Source of the DNA: Nipponacmea schrenckii
Taxonomy: Eukaryota; Mollusca; Gastropoda; Lottiidae
Assembly: GCA_030562195.1 (NCBI GenBank)
Contig: JAUJPP010000003.1
Location: 12,493,398 to 12,557,397, forward strand
Length of the DNA stretch: 64,000 nt
Direction of reading: 5' to 3'
The notes beneath the pieces are model-generated. The model was given only the letters and a program-made list of their open reading frames with translations, was not told the DNA's origin and did not search any database. A program made the position numbers and the translations under genes. How positions within the stretch are numbered: the stretch's first letter is position 1; each line of letters opens with the position of its first letter. Shown piece by piece: positions 29,701 to 44,700 of the stretch.

Positions 29701-32700
29701 GAAAACTTATCGAAAAGTAAGGAGAAACCATAATTCACAACTTCCTTCTTCCAAATACATTAATCCTATGCACCTTTCCTGTTTGATTAGCTAGTTAGGA
29801 CCTATTTAAAAATCAATAGTATAACAACAATTTTCTTTTCAATTCTGAATGTGAAAAGAACATTACTTTACATTACATTAGTATACTTATAGATTTGTGA
29901 CAAAAACATGTTTCAGACAGTTTTTAAGGCCATAAAAAGGCCCAAGCAATGATCCCCAAAAAAAAGGAAAATAAAATCTGATATTTAAAATTTAATTTCC
30001 TTGTATGTTTTACAATTTAATGAAAACAATGAATCATAACAAAATCAACCATTCATGATTTATAACGCCCATTTGTGAATTAAATTAGTATATCTAACTA
30101 TTAACTATTTTTCCTGGTATCTTTGATAAAATCTTTATACAGTTGTCTTATATATGCTTTATCAGCTGCACCTTTTAGAATTAAAATCTGTTTCTTTACA
30201 ATAGCACAATAACATAAATCAGGAATTTAGAAATGTTGTTACTGATATATTCATCATTCTCAGGAGCATTGATGTCATTGTAATGATAATATCTGCATAG
30301 AAAAGCGTTAATAACCTACAGAAATTGATAACTGTTACATAGATAAAATATTAAAACAAGTATATCTCTTTAAAGAATCTGTACTAAAGTATTACCATTT
30401 CAGGTCAGTTGAAGGACTTGAAAATCGACTTCATTCTTCTATTCCACATCCAACTCATCAACTTCTTGACCTCACATTTCTAAAACCTTTTAAGAAATCA
30501 AACTTGAATCATAGAAACTCTCTTTCAATCCTAAAAACATACGTTGTGTAGCCTACTTTTGTCAAATGTCAGACTCACTCTGGTTCTATATCACTCACTT
30601 CAAAACATGATTGAATACAGTTTTATCCTTCTTCAATTATCTATACAACCTAAACTGAGAAAAATATTATTACATTTCATAGCAATTCACTGACAGCCTA
30701 GAAATTAACTTCTGTATATTATATATCTATTCCTCTCAACTCCTAGATTATCTCTCAACTTTCAGACATCTTATCTTCTCTTAATGGCACAAGAAAGTTA
30801 CACTGTCACACAAAGTCAAGACACAAATTCTTTAAAATTTGGAGGACTTTAGTGCTCAATATATTTGCCATACATTTAAAGGATTAAGAATTGAAAGGTT
30901 TGCCTTCTCAGACATAAATTTTTCAAACACAGCTTGACATCAGATCTGATGAATGACAAAAACATTGAAAGATTAAACATAATTTTAGGATAAGTAATTA
31001 TAAAAGACAATAAAACTGTCTATACTAATGCAAGTTTACTATTTAAATCTTTCTTATCATAAGTTAAATAAACAAATTACTGGTAGTATTGGGGCTAAAA
31101 GCTTATCATTTCAACTAACTGAAAGTATTTTGACATTGTCTGACTCTAGAATTCTACTTGATTCTACTCTAATACTTTTAATATGAACAATATCAATTAT
31201 TTATCTATTACTACAAATTTACCTGAAATAATCAACTGTCCAGTTTTGAAAATTCAAACTGTGTTATTTCTTAGTCCAATCCTTTCACTATTGACATATA
31301 ATCACATGTAAATAAATAAACTTTATTAGCTTAGTTTTCACACCCATCTAGCACTTTAAAAACACCAATTCAGTTAAATGGAGCTTCATTTCTCAAACAC
31401 AAACAAACAAAGATAAACGTCCTTAAATCTGTCAAGTCACGAATTCTGTATTTGAAAATTAAAAGCAGTTGTACTGCACCTGATATGTTGTAGTAAAATA
31501 AGCCAAGATTTTAAATGTCAAAAAGTAAAGCTGGTAATAAGAAAAGTTTGGAAACAGCATGTGGTGTTCTCTACATCAATTTTTTTATTTTCTGCACAAA
31601 ATTGAGGTCAGGTTTCCAAAGCTAGTTTCCTACAAATATATCGGTTAAGTTGAACATGAAAATATATCTAGATCTTTGATGTAGTTTACATTATGGTTGT
31701 GAAAATATTGTTATTCCAAAAAGGAATGTTAAACCCATTGGCATATTGGTCACCATAAAATATACAGTAACGGAATTACAATTGAGTGTAGACCAAAAGG
31801 AAAATTTTCCCTTAACAGTAATAAAATACTGGCAATAAAAGCTAAGTAACTTTAGCTGTTAACAATCTGTGGAAATATAAAACCTTTCTCTCCGTGATCT
31901 GAGGTGCTATTCACACTGTTCAGTCAATAACTATCATATTCCTTAGTGTGAAAAACCTTTCAAAATCAAGAAAATGAAACCCAGTATGAGCATTCAATAA
32001 ACTTCAATTCTCAAGTTTTTATATTGTGATAAGCCAAAATTCAATTTATTTACAAGTACACAAGCATAGTATAGTAAGATAAAATCACTTCTTCTCTGTT
32101 AATTTTAACAACCCTATTCATCCTAGTTTTCAAAATAAAATAATGCTTAATATGTAGTTGAATATAAAAAATATGGATGAGGTACTGTTAGGTATGTCCA
32201 ATAATCATCTGGATTATATCTTTATAATCACGTTAATTACGTACATATGTAGATGATATGTTACGATTGGAAGCCTGTATGAGACAAAAGAAAATCTGGG
32301 CTTCTAGCAATGGTCATATTTGTTTATGTCGTTTACTTGATTTTCAGTTGTGTCTTACTTTGCCTTTTACATCAGATGTCCAAAGATTAGAAATCTACAC
32401 CCATATCTGAGGTACAGTTGTATTGAGTTTAAATGTAAACTATATGTCAACAACATACAATTTGTAAAATGATAATGTAATGTCTATATAAAGACATTCT
32501 CACTAAAGTCCATGGTTCAGTTCAGTGATTAGCAGATTAGTTAAGTAACTTCATTTTCAATCCTTTTCCCATTTTTCACAATAAAACACAAGATTTTAAT
32601 GATGTAAATACAATAACACCAAGCCTAGCAGTAAAACATTCTTAAAACAAATAAAACCAGATTACTTACTCTTCTATTTGGAGAACATAAAAAACCTATT

Positions 32701-35700
32701 AAATGTTTGTAAAAGTAAAGTTTGTAGTCACTGAATACTTTAAAGAAACACTGGTGTTGATAAACGTAAAATGTTTGCCCATCGCATCAGATATGGATTC
32801 CGATACAGGCAATGGGAATAATGGAGACATTACCAGGAGTCTTGTAGAATCAATCAATATTCCTATAGGTCAAAGGTTGTCTTGTTCTGAAAATGTCAGT
32901 CATTACATCACATGTGTATCAACACAGCAGACATTTAATAATTTGATATCCGCCTTTTACTCCACTAGATTTATTAATAATTTCAATATGTGCACCTAAT
33001 AACATATTCTATAGCACTCTGATATTTGAACTGCTAAACACTTAATCTGAAGTAAAGAAAGTATTAATTCGAGTAGTTTTTCCTTCCTGTCATATATCAC
33101 CTTACTTCGTACACTAATTACATTAAAATGAAGCAATTTACGATTCAAAGAAAGTTTGACTTTCAAATCTATTCTAACTGTAAGACCTGTCAGCAATATA
33201 TAATAGCCAACTGATAGAATTAAGTTTGAACAGCTGAATATTGATTTGAGTTGATCGTGAAGTGAACAGGTCTTACACACTATAATATCAACATTGATTT
33301 TCACAAATTCCTTTTTGAATTATCTGATTAAATACAGAAGGATATCATCTTCAAATAATAAATAAATTTCAACAATCTTAATCACAATTTCAAAGTTTTA
33401 AAACAAAATGAACCTTACTATTTAGAATTTCAACACTGGAAATTCTAGGGGAATACATATAAAAATGTATTTAACAAGATTAGATGCTAGAATTTCTTCA
33501 TTTACCTCATTTAGTTTGGTCCCATCAAGTAAGATATAACTTAAACACAGTCAAAACATCAAACAAGTACCTCAATTATTTTCAAATCTTCTGGCCAAGC
33601 TAATCCTTTTTGTTTAAAGTAAGCAGAGCATGAACTAACTATTATTCAGCATGTGTCACATCCAATACTATTTTTTCAAAACCAGTTAATTAGGAAATTC
33701 TTACCTATATATAGCTGATAAAGGGTGAATATCCAAATATAGTTAGGTTGTCTTTGTCTAATTTCACTTGAAGGTTATATCCACTAATCCTAATATTGGG
33801 TCCAACAGAGCTGTCAGACAGTCACAGACTAAGATCCAACACAAAGAAGTATTGAATTATATGACCAATAATACATTCCAAACCCTTTACACACAAATCA
33901 ATCAATAGTCTTAGTCTCTTGGCTGAGAAAGATGACCAGGGGAATGGTCAGCAGTGTAGTGGTCTGAAGAAGTCCAATAATCCAGACACAACAATATCAG
34001 TGTGAAATATAGAGTGGTGAGACTAATTCTAACAGTGAACTACTATAGACACACTAACTAGTTAACAGTAGTCAAGTGAATGAGAATGGTGAGTGAGTAA
34101 GACTAGGGTACAGTCACCCCAGCTATTACCAGTCATTATAATACATGTTCACACTGGTATCAGTTTATCACTACCCTCAGGCTAAATACCACATCAACTA
34201 GAAAAATCAAACTGTATCTTTTATAAACAATGACAAGATCTGCTTTTTAGATTTCAAAACAGGTTGTATGTCTTTCGATCAACTAATGAGTACGAATTAG
34301 GGCTGGTTTGTTTATTTCAACAGATTACAAAATGCATCTTGAAATATCTTTCAAAACTATTTAATTGAAAGGGCAGTCAACATACTTCAAATCATTTCAA
34401 ATACAACATCATTTTTTCAGAGTCAACAAATTTCCAGGCTATTGATACATATTTGGTATGTAAATTCATTGATTACTATTGTTTTTAAAGTATTCTTAAG
34501 AGTAATAAATCTAATGGTTCAGCAAAATTCCTGATCATGACTTCTCATGAACTTTTACTTTTGAGACAACAACAGTAAGCTACTAAAATTGATTTTTATA
34601 GTTTTAATTGAGGATAGCAATTCATAGATTGTCCAACATAACAAATATTTAACCTCACAAATAATTCTGTCACAATAATTAATATTCTTGGTAAAAGTAA
34701 TCTTTGAATCCATTCAAAACAATTAGAATTCTGATATTATTCCTTAGAGAGAATTAATGGCTACATCATGAATGAATAAATGTAGTAAGAGAAAGTTAAA
34801 TTGAATTGTAGATTACAGTATCTAGGTTAAAGTTTTAGTGTAAAATTCTAAAGTAAATAGTATGTAAAATCATCTCTCTGTACTAACTGGTTCTTATCTT
34901 AACTGTAATGACTGATATAGTCTTATCATATAGATTTACATCTTATACTACATGTACATGTACTCTTAATTATTCCACTAATTCCCACCTTAATATCAAA
35001 CCTTTCCACAGTCCTGGACAAATATCTCTCAGTTTCCATTCCTTAGTTTTAATAGGAAAATCAGGACAAAAAACTTTGTTTTAGCAGTATTTATTTTCAA
35101 AACTAATCTGACACCAAGCATTCAGACTTCTATCTGTTTGGAATCATCTTGTACAATTTAATACATTAAAAGAATATCACACATCTATTTCATATTATAC
35201 TCCTGATTTTGCCATTCTTTACTTGAGATATTTGTTTAATGAAATTGTCCTGCTTGTACAGATATCTTTACTAAAATATCATCACCACGAGTCCAAACCT
35301 AATCCTACATGATATTTTTAACACAAAATTCTCATTGAAACCATCTCTTGACATTTCTGGCAAAAATATGACACACAGACCGAGGAAAATAAGGCATTAT
35401 AATGCAAAGCTTGTGCGAAAAAATAAACCAAAATCAGGAAGTATCAGAGTAAGAAATCTGTGATGTCCTAACAACATTTTCCTTATTGCATACTGCATGG
35501 GGCTGCCAATCTTCATAAGCCCAACGAAATGCAGAAGAATAGAAGATGAAACTCCTTTCATTTCATTTTTGTGTAAAAACCTACACAGCATAATCATGAA
35601 GGAAAATAAAAACAAAAAAAAAGCAGGTTTTGGAATCCTATACACTTAATTTGTTCTCATATACTAATAGTCATGTTAACACTATGGAACTCCTGTACCT

Positions 35701-38700
35701 AGCATGAACAACATTTCTAAAGCAACATAATGAGAGGTATATAGTCATGTTAACACCATGGAACTCTAGTACCTAGCATGAACAACATTTCTAAAGAAAC
35801 ATAATGAGAGGTGTTTAAAAACCTACCACAAGTACATAATGGAATCATGGCTTATAGCTCTCCTCTACACCAGACTTAATCCTGGAACTCTTACAAGTTT
35901 GGTGGTACAAATGTGAATATAAAACTCTGGAGTTACATATTCCTATTGATTTTTAATAATGATTGTAATTTATGGTATGAAATGGCGTTATTGGTGTAAT
36001 ATTTAACATACAACATAGTGAGATAATGACAATAATACTACATAATAACCATCTAATATGCTAATAAATATAATAATGTGTTAATTCAACTTTTATTTGA
36101 ACCTACTAATTATTATCCCCATCATCAACAGTATGTTTTGTTTAGTTTAGAGTTTCACCCAATCCTGATCTTATTTATTGTTTTAGTCAATCAATATCTC
36201 ATTAAACATCTTTACAGTAAATATTATTATTTTCTAGTTCAATTAGCTTAATACACAGAGAGCTGGCCTAATCAATATTCAATTGGATTACTCTATGCTA
36301 GACATTTGAGTCCTGTAACATTGACAGAAACATTTCTAGTGGCAGTCAACAATTTTATAACCTTTTATTTAGTCTGCATACTGTTTAAATATTACTACAA
36401 TTTCTAGTGCCACTGTCCATTTTATCCAGAGACTACTAGTGCCTATTCCCAGTCCCTGAAACCTGATTATTTCATTCACTTGCCATTTTGTCACAAGTTT
36501 GAATGTAGCCACTCTATAAAAAATCAAGGTTTCCTGTTTCACAATAATCAATAATAACTTACTGAAACAAGCTATATAACTTATAAATTTCATTTTGTCC
36601 AGAATTTGAATTCAAACCGTTAAAAATGATACACATAATACTCAATTCATATGGAAATATTTTAATGCATGACTGATCAACAACTTTTAGCAGTTATAAC
36701 AACAGCCAATTGAAATGAGCTATTTAAAAAAAGTTGAATGAAATTATGTTTAAGGAAAAACATATGATAAGTACAGTCATAAAGTGCATATCAGTGAAAA
36801 GGAAGGAAATATTTCACAAGGTCATCACTGTCTTTTCCCTCAAGTGATTTTTTTGTAACAATATTATTCATAATTTAATCAGGTGGAGAAATTATATTAG
36901 AAGAAAACCAACAAGATTCCTCTTAGATTTTCTTCTGAATATTTGTTTTGAATTGGTATGATAATTCCCACTCATAATATCTATATGCTTTCTTCTATTA
37001 TGCTATTTTATAATATTTCTTATTAGAACATTAACAAAAGAAATTGTTTTCAAACTTAATTATAGTTCTACAAAAAGTAAAGATTTCTGAATATAAAAGT
37101 AAGACAATGTAAGGCCGTACAAAGTAAATTGTCTGTTTTACAGGCTCCGGTAAAATACCCCGCGCCCCAAAACTACTTATTGACATTTAGGAATAATTAA
37201 TAAATAATGCGCGCGCGTCTCCAAAATTGTGTGTAAAATAGAGTTATTTCCCCGTTCCCGAAAATATTTTTTACCATAATTATCTCCCTTGACGTTTAAC
37301 GAAAAACCGGAAGTGGCTTAGAATGCGTTTTTCATCAACGATAAAAAGATTTTCTTCTACAACTTTAAAATGAAATTGATTCTGTTACCATTTAACGTTC
37401 GAAAATACAATTATTTACTGAAGGAAGCACAATTATGAAAATTATTCACTTTCGTGAGGACAATCCAAACATTAAATTAATCTTAATCTTGAAGATTTCG
37501 TTTCTGGATAATATAATGGTGGAACAAATCGAGACCTGTTACAATTACAAGTAAAAGAATGCACCAGGTTTTTTTCTGCTATTGATTTGAAAAAGTTAAT
37601 ATTTATGGAAAAATGGGAACGAATACAAGAAAATACGAATTTTATACGTTCCAATACGATTGATTTTCTCATTATTGGTATCACTCAACACATTCCGCTT
37701 TACTGAAGTAAAAACCGGAAGTACTCCGTTAGTACGAGTTATCGAAAAATCGGCATTTGTAACATAGATAAAAATTATTAAATTAGAATTTCGATCTAAT
37801 CAGATTGTTTTGTTCTTGTCATGTGATGTGATGCATGACAATTTGTTCCAAAATTTCCATTAATAACAATTATTACCATACAATGGCGTTTTAAAATACA
37901 GTTGACAGATGGATAGAAATGGATTAGTACTGTAATAGAATAACATTGTCTTGACATAATATTATCAGCCCTGATGCACCCTAAGTGAATCATTGTCAGA
38001 GGTAATAATATGTTGGAATGATTACGTTTATGTGAAGTCGAAAGGTAAAAAAAGTTCTGTTATATCTATCAACTATTATCATTCAAACCCCAAAAACATC
38101 TGATAGTTGCATCTGAATGGTGATTTAAATTTTTTTTTATAAAGGAGCCCAGGCTTTATTTGCTTCGGACAATCATCCGACAGCCTCAAACTCATGAAAT
38201 CTTTTGGTTAGCTAATCAGAAATAGTCTACAGAGCTTACCTTTGTAATTTGAGCCTTCAAATCCATGTGTATCCATAATTATCCGTGTTTGAAAAATCAT
38301 AATGTCCTAAGAAATTACGAACGTCCCGCCATATTGGAAAACGGTTCGTCTTGATAATCAAAGAGTTATCCTTCCCGTCGTGCAATAGCGGTCATCTATA
38401 TAAATAGACTACAACGCATTTTTCAATTGTAGACTTTGTCAACAGGACACACAATTTTCAGACTGAGTGGAGACCAGCCGCGTACAGCACGGAAAAAAAA
38501 ATGAAAAGTGAAATTTTTTGTTTGAGGTATATTTCAAGGTATTTTGCGATTTTTCTTAGAGCTTGAGTATTTCTGAGGACTGTTTAAATGTAACAAAGGC
38601 CCAAAACGACCCCTAAAAATCAAGCCTGGGCCTCTTTAAATTTGTGGAAATAAATAATAAATAGCTTCGCTCGCTCCGATTTTTTCTGGTGCCAAATTTT

Positions 38701-41700
38701 AAAAAGCGCTTATAAATAATAAATAATAAATTCGCCCTCTCGCCCCATTTTTTAAAAAAAAAGGCCTGTAAAACAGACAATTTACTTTGCACGGCCTAAT
38801 TATGATAATTTAAAAAATATGTGAGCAAAAAACCTTTGTTGTATGCTCCATCTGTCATGCCTTTCCACAAAATGAAATAGCATCCCTAATCTGACTAATA
38901 AAATAAAAAATTAACTTACCAACTTTGGAAGCTTCAGATTTGCCACTGTCTTCTGATAATAATGAACCAGACGTATTACAAGTCATACCGCCTATTCCAC
39001 TATCAGGATAACTATGTTGAGCAACTTGATTTCGTAAATGTAACTCCTGTTCAATTAAAACTTTACTCAATAATTTAGATTTGGCTGAATTTGTTAGAAC
39101 TTGTGTTGAAATACATGGTGATGGCTGTGGATGATTTATTTGAGTTGTTCGATGTCTAATAGGTACAGCAGGGCGATTATTTCTATCATGTACATTAAGG
39201 CTTTTAGTTCTAGATAATCCACTACTTCTTCTTCTACTACCATTATATCCTGCATCATTCTCACCTTCATCATGAAAACCCATATCCTTTTCTTTATCAA
39301 CAGGTGATGAGGGCAAGGATCGTAGCATTTTCTGAATAGTAACACTATCAAACTGTATATCATATTCAGGATTAAGTGGTGTTATTGGGGTTAAGGGTTC
39401 TGGCGGAGATGGCCATTCAGGTGATTCTGATGAAGAAGTATGTCTTGATGTACCACCAACAGATAAACTAGTATCCACAGTTAACCTAGATACAGGTCTC
39501 AGTAATGGAGAAGTAGTACCATTTATAGTAGTTTCAATATGACTACCACTCTCTTGTTTAGGCTTATCTTCACTTTCTACAGGAAATTTATTTTCCACTA
39601 AAATTTTACTGTATATATCGGCTGAACTTCCACCACCAATGCTACTGTCTTTACTGTAGGTCATGTTGGAAACAGCAGACGCAGGTCTGTCTTGTAACGA
39701 ATGTGATGGTGATGAAAAAGAAGATGGCATTGATTGCCTGTGACCTTCATTTTTAAAGTCTTTATTAAACACATGTCCACTTTCATTATCATATATTGAG
39801 GCATTAGAGGGGGGTTTAATTATTGCTGAGTAACGGAAACCACCTTTATCACAAGTGTCGTCTGGTGGAAAGGGAGTAAAAGTTGGAATGTTTCTCTCTG
39901 TAGTGTTACAGCCTGCTGTAGCATGGTCCAAATGATCACAGTTTTCACTTAAATGATCAGCCGAGAATGGTCTTTGTTGATTCAATGGAGAACTGGGGGA
40001 GGAAGCTGATGCACTTTTACTCTTGACCCTCTGAAAATAGAATATGTATGTGTAATCCAATACTTCACTAGAATACCGATGGTGTATTTAATCTAAAAAT
40101 TTAAAGCTATTTATAACATTTAACATTTAAGTTTGAACCAGTAATTATTGACACATCAAGTCAAATAATAACAACAAACAATACTGGTAATTGATTCAAC
40201 CTTTGCCAAGATCATTAATGGATTATTGACGTGAGTGAATTATAGTTGAGAAAATGTTTGTTAGTAGCTTCTGATTTTTTCCCATCACCGCCATGCCAGT
40301 TAGTTCAAAGGAACATTTATGAAAACAAAAATTTCATGTGGTCTAAATATTTCAAAATCCTATCTTATTAAGAGTTGCACCCCTTGTATGAGTCTTCAAG
40401 ATTTTGACTCCAGCAGTAAATGAATTTGAATGTTGTATGATATGAAGAAATTATTTGCATTATTCAAATTTTTTATCATGAAAATATGGAGAGGACCTGG
40501 TTATTGATCTAACAATAAAAACTGTCTTTTCTCTTGTTACAGTTTTACTACTTCTGTAGGCTACATTATTGATTTATTCTGTAGAAATGGCATGCTCTAG
40601 TGCTCATGGACCCTTAGCTTTATTTCCATAGAATTTGTTGGTTACATTTTGATATTTTAACATTACACTTGTGATTCAATGTCTAGTACTTAAAGGGGCA
40701 CAATCTTGATTTTTAGGGGTCGTTTTGGGCCATTGTTACATTTAAACAGTCCTCAGAAATACTCAAGCTCTAAGAAAATCGCAAAATACCTTGAAATATA
40801 CCTAAAAAAATTCACTTTTTATTTTTTTTCTGGCTGTACACGGCTGGTCTTCAGCCAGTCTGAAAATTGTGTGTCCTGTTGACAAAATCTACAATTGTTA
40901 TTACATGTACTTTCTTTTTGTTTTATCAGTGTGGGCCTGCGCAGTAGTCTATTTATAACTCTTTGATTTTCCGGACGTTCATAATATCTTAAGACATTAT
41001 GATTTTCAAACATGGATAAATATGTATACCCATGGATTTGAAGTCTCAAATTTCAAAGGTAAGCTCTGTAGACTATGTCTGATTAGCTAAATAAAAGATT
41101 TCATGTGTTTGAGGCTGTCGGATGATTGTCCGAAACAAATCAAGCCTGTGCCCCTTTAAGACTTACTGTAAACAACACTAAATTTCATTAACACATGCAG
41201 CACATTATCCAATTATCATTGAAACTGAATAAAACATTACCACAAATAACAATAACAAATACAACAGTAATTCTTTTTTTATTTACATTAATAAATATTC
41301 TGCCACTCAGTAATACTCCAGCAGATGTCAGTTGCATATGAATTTCAAAGTGAAAAGACAATAGTTGACATTTTATTTTCAACAAAACAACTTGTTCATT
41401 TGTATAAACAATACCAATAAAAAAGTTGATTTAAAATTCAACTTCAGACCAAGTCAATACAAACGATTCTCTTGAAAGACAGTTAAATACATTGCCTATA
41501 CAGGACAGTATACACAATATTTTGTGTTTTGAATTAGACATTGCCTGGATGGTGTATTACAGAGTTTTATAGATGCCAATAATATAAGGTTAAGATATGA
41601 AACAAAAGCATGAATTCACAGACTAAAATGAAGATTACTATATCAACGAATACTAACTCTTTGAATGAAAATATACTTTAATTCAACCTTGGCAAATAGG

Positions 41701-44700
41701 AGTATATTCATCAGTAACCTTATCTGTCACCAATATACAACAGAATTCATGATTATGACGATAAATTCATTTATTTATCATATTTCAATAATTCTCCTTA
41801 GATTTTATTTATATAATTATTACGTTTTATGTATTTATATGATTATAGAGGATTCTGCTGTAAACTTAAGTTTACAGGTCCACTGATGAATAAATAGACT
41901 ACTCATTTTTTTTTTTTTGTCTTTCTAAGAGGTAGTATTCATTTAAAGCTACATAACAAAAAAATTGCTACCCTGAACTCAACTCTGATGGTCATGATAC
42001 AATGATACAATGATACCCCTTCCTTTTACGTACGATAGAAAATTTTATTCAAAATCAATTGATTGGAAAGGAAGGAAACCATCTAGTTTTATTTGGATCC
42101 AAACTTGGATCAACACATCAGAGGTAAAGCAAGGTTGGGCAAGTTTTTACTGTGTTTTATAACAGCCAATTATAAAAACAAAGTAACTTAATATACATAT
42201 ACATACACATACATTTACCAAACCAAAAATGAAAGTGCTACAGACATGAAGTAATGGCCATATAAACACAAGCAGTTGCATGTTTCAGTTAGCTAACACA
42301 TCTAACCTTTGGTGGCGACAGTCGAAGCGAACTGGTTGAAGATGCTTTCCGTGCAAACCTTTGACTAGGAAACTGTTTCAAAAAAAAATATGTATAAAAA
42401 TATTCATTCTCCCTAAAAATATTGAGAAAACACACTGTGCTCTTTATACGGAATCAAAAATTCACATCAGCATTGGCATATATAAAAACATTTCAATATA
42501 TTTCATTGTCCACTGTCCTACGTAACATTTAAATCATGCCCAAATTAGGAGTTATTTACCCAACAGCACACATCAAAATTAGGAAACATTTTTAGACCTA
42601 AAATTCAATAATATAGATACACATAAACCTAGGATACTTTTAGAAATCAAATTGGTCAAACAAGAATCATGCAGGATGTCAATCTCTGTCAAATTTTGAA
42701 TAAGAAAACGAGAAAATAATTCCATGGATATCAATAAATGATGAGTATTGAACTAATATTCTGGGAGAACAGATGTGTAAAATGAAATTTAACGCTTCCA
42801 ATAAACAAGGTGTAAAAACAGAACACGTGAATAAGAGTTGACTAATGAATTATCACATTACGGACTATAGTTGTTATCCTAATCTAGTCTTAATATTAAA
42901 GTTATCCGTATCTATTGGTAAGTAAACTTCTGTCAATAACAGCTAATTCCTTGGACATAACTTACTTCATAGTCATTATTATCAAATATTTATATCACCT
43001 AGGCAACATATTTTAATAATCAAGTTAGTACCCAACTTATCAAAACATAATTCTTCTTTTAAAATATCAATGCATGATTGGTTCTTGTATATAGTAATAT
43101 TGAATTATTGTTCAGTAGCAGACACACAGTTGATATAAAATCAAAACCTTGAGTATGTGAGAGATAAAATAAGATTAATTACCGCACAACAGTCTCGGAA
43201 ACGATGAGCATCTGTAGCCGTGGAGAAATTAAGGCCCCATTCACATTGATTGATAGGATCACGCCAATGAACGAAGCTCTCAGTTGCTGGACATATTATT
43301 GTTCCTGAAACAAGACAGAATTGAAATCAAATCATGATATATGAGTATGACAACTATAGTTAAGTTTACTTTTATTAAAATCTATTTTTATTATTTATCC
43401 TAGTCTACAACATAGAGTGTTTTTTTTATTCTTTATAGTTGTACCTTATAGAACAGTACACTAGAACTCTCTTATCCTTATATAGCCTCACAGTGAAATT
43501 GTCCATTATGTTCAAAATAAATCAATTCGGGTGATCCAGAAAAAACAATTCAGCATTTAAGGCTATTTATTTAGTCTGCTTTAAATGTGTATGGAGGTAA
43601 ATTGAGTAAAATGTTGGGCTTAAGCTATACCACAAGCTGATAGTGGGTTTATTTATATTGTCATTGTTAAGTTCAGTCATATAAGTCTCATAATTCTTAC
43701 TAGAATGGCCATTATTAACTGAATTATTTTAACTTGTATGAAAATTTGTTTATGTTTGGAAAAAATTGGTGAGACTTAAATAAACTAATATATTTATTAA
43801 GTAGTTAAATAAATGACATTTTCCTCCAATTTTTGGAGCAGGAGGAGACACAAAAACTAGTTTCAGTGCCTACTGATTGCAATCAAATGATTACATTGTA
43901 TTGACATAGTCAGAGCAAAATAACTCTCGAAAAAATCTAAAAGGCAATTTTGTTATACAAAACCCTTATATTTGATGCAAATGTTGGCCACACTGGCTAA
44001 TTGTTTTGTTGTTTTTTCAACATGGGTTGGTTATATTGACTTTTTGAAAGGCAAAATCACTTAAAATGTCACTTTAGTTTTCTGAATAACAACTAGCTGT
44101 GGTATTAAACATGGGAGAATAGGGGCCAGTAATAAGGGTCACTATGTAAAATGACAAAATATTTGAGAGAAGAAATGCTACTGATGGATTGTTAACCCTC
44201 ATTGCTAGACTCAATTTGTGAAAGTATGATGAAATTGAAGCAGAACTGTGATCATAAAAATCCGATAGAAATATAATAAAGTAGAAGTGATTCAAGTCTT
44301 TATTAGTTTCATGTGACACCAGTATTAAACTGATTTCTATAATACCCGTGTTCAACAACAGACGGCCAAATACCAAGCTAGCAGATAGAAAGAAATCTAT
44401 AGATGTCTCTCTACTAATGTTGAAGTAAGAAGGGAAATTGCTTCCATTATTCAGTCTATGTCAGGTCACAGTGAACTAGATGGTCTTTCTGATAGCAAAT
44501 CACACATCACTTATTTGGCCTTTTCATTGAAGTTAAAGATTGCAAATCAGTAAGAAATAGAATTAGGCCTACTATTTTAAAAAATATGTGATTTTTTTGA
44601 ATATTTTACAAACTTATATTATTTGAAATGAAATTATATTTTAAGATTGGTATCAGCATGTGTATCATCAAATGTGTTTTTATTTTTTTATATCATTGTA

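Noticed and set aside
40819..41049. 76-residue minus-strand open frame
   Set aside because: Inside MITE copy A and not preserved as an open frame in copy B as far as I can see.
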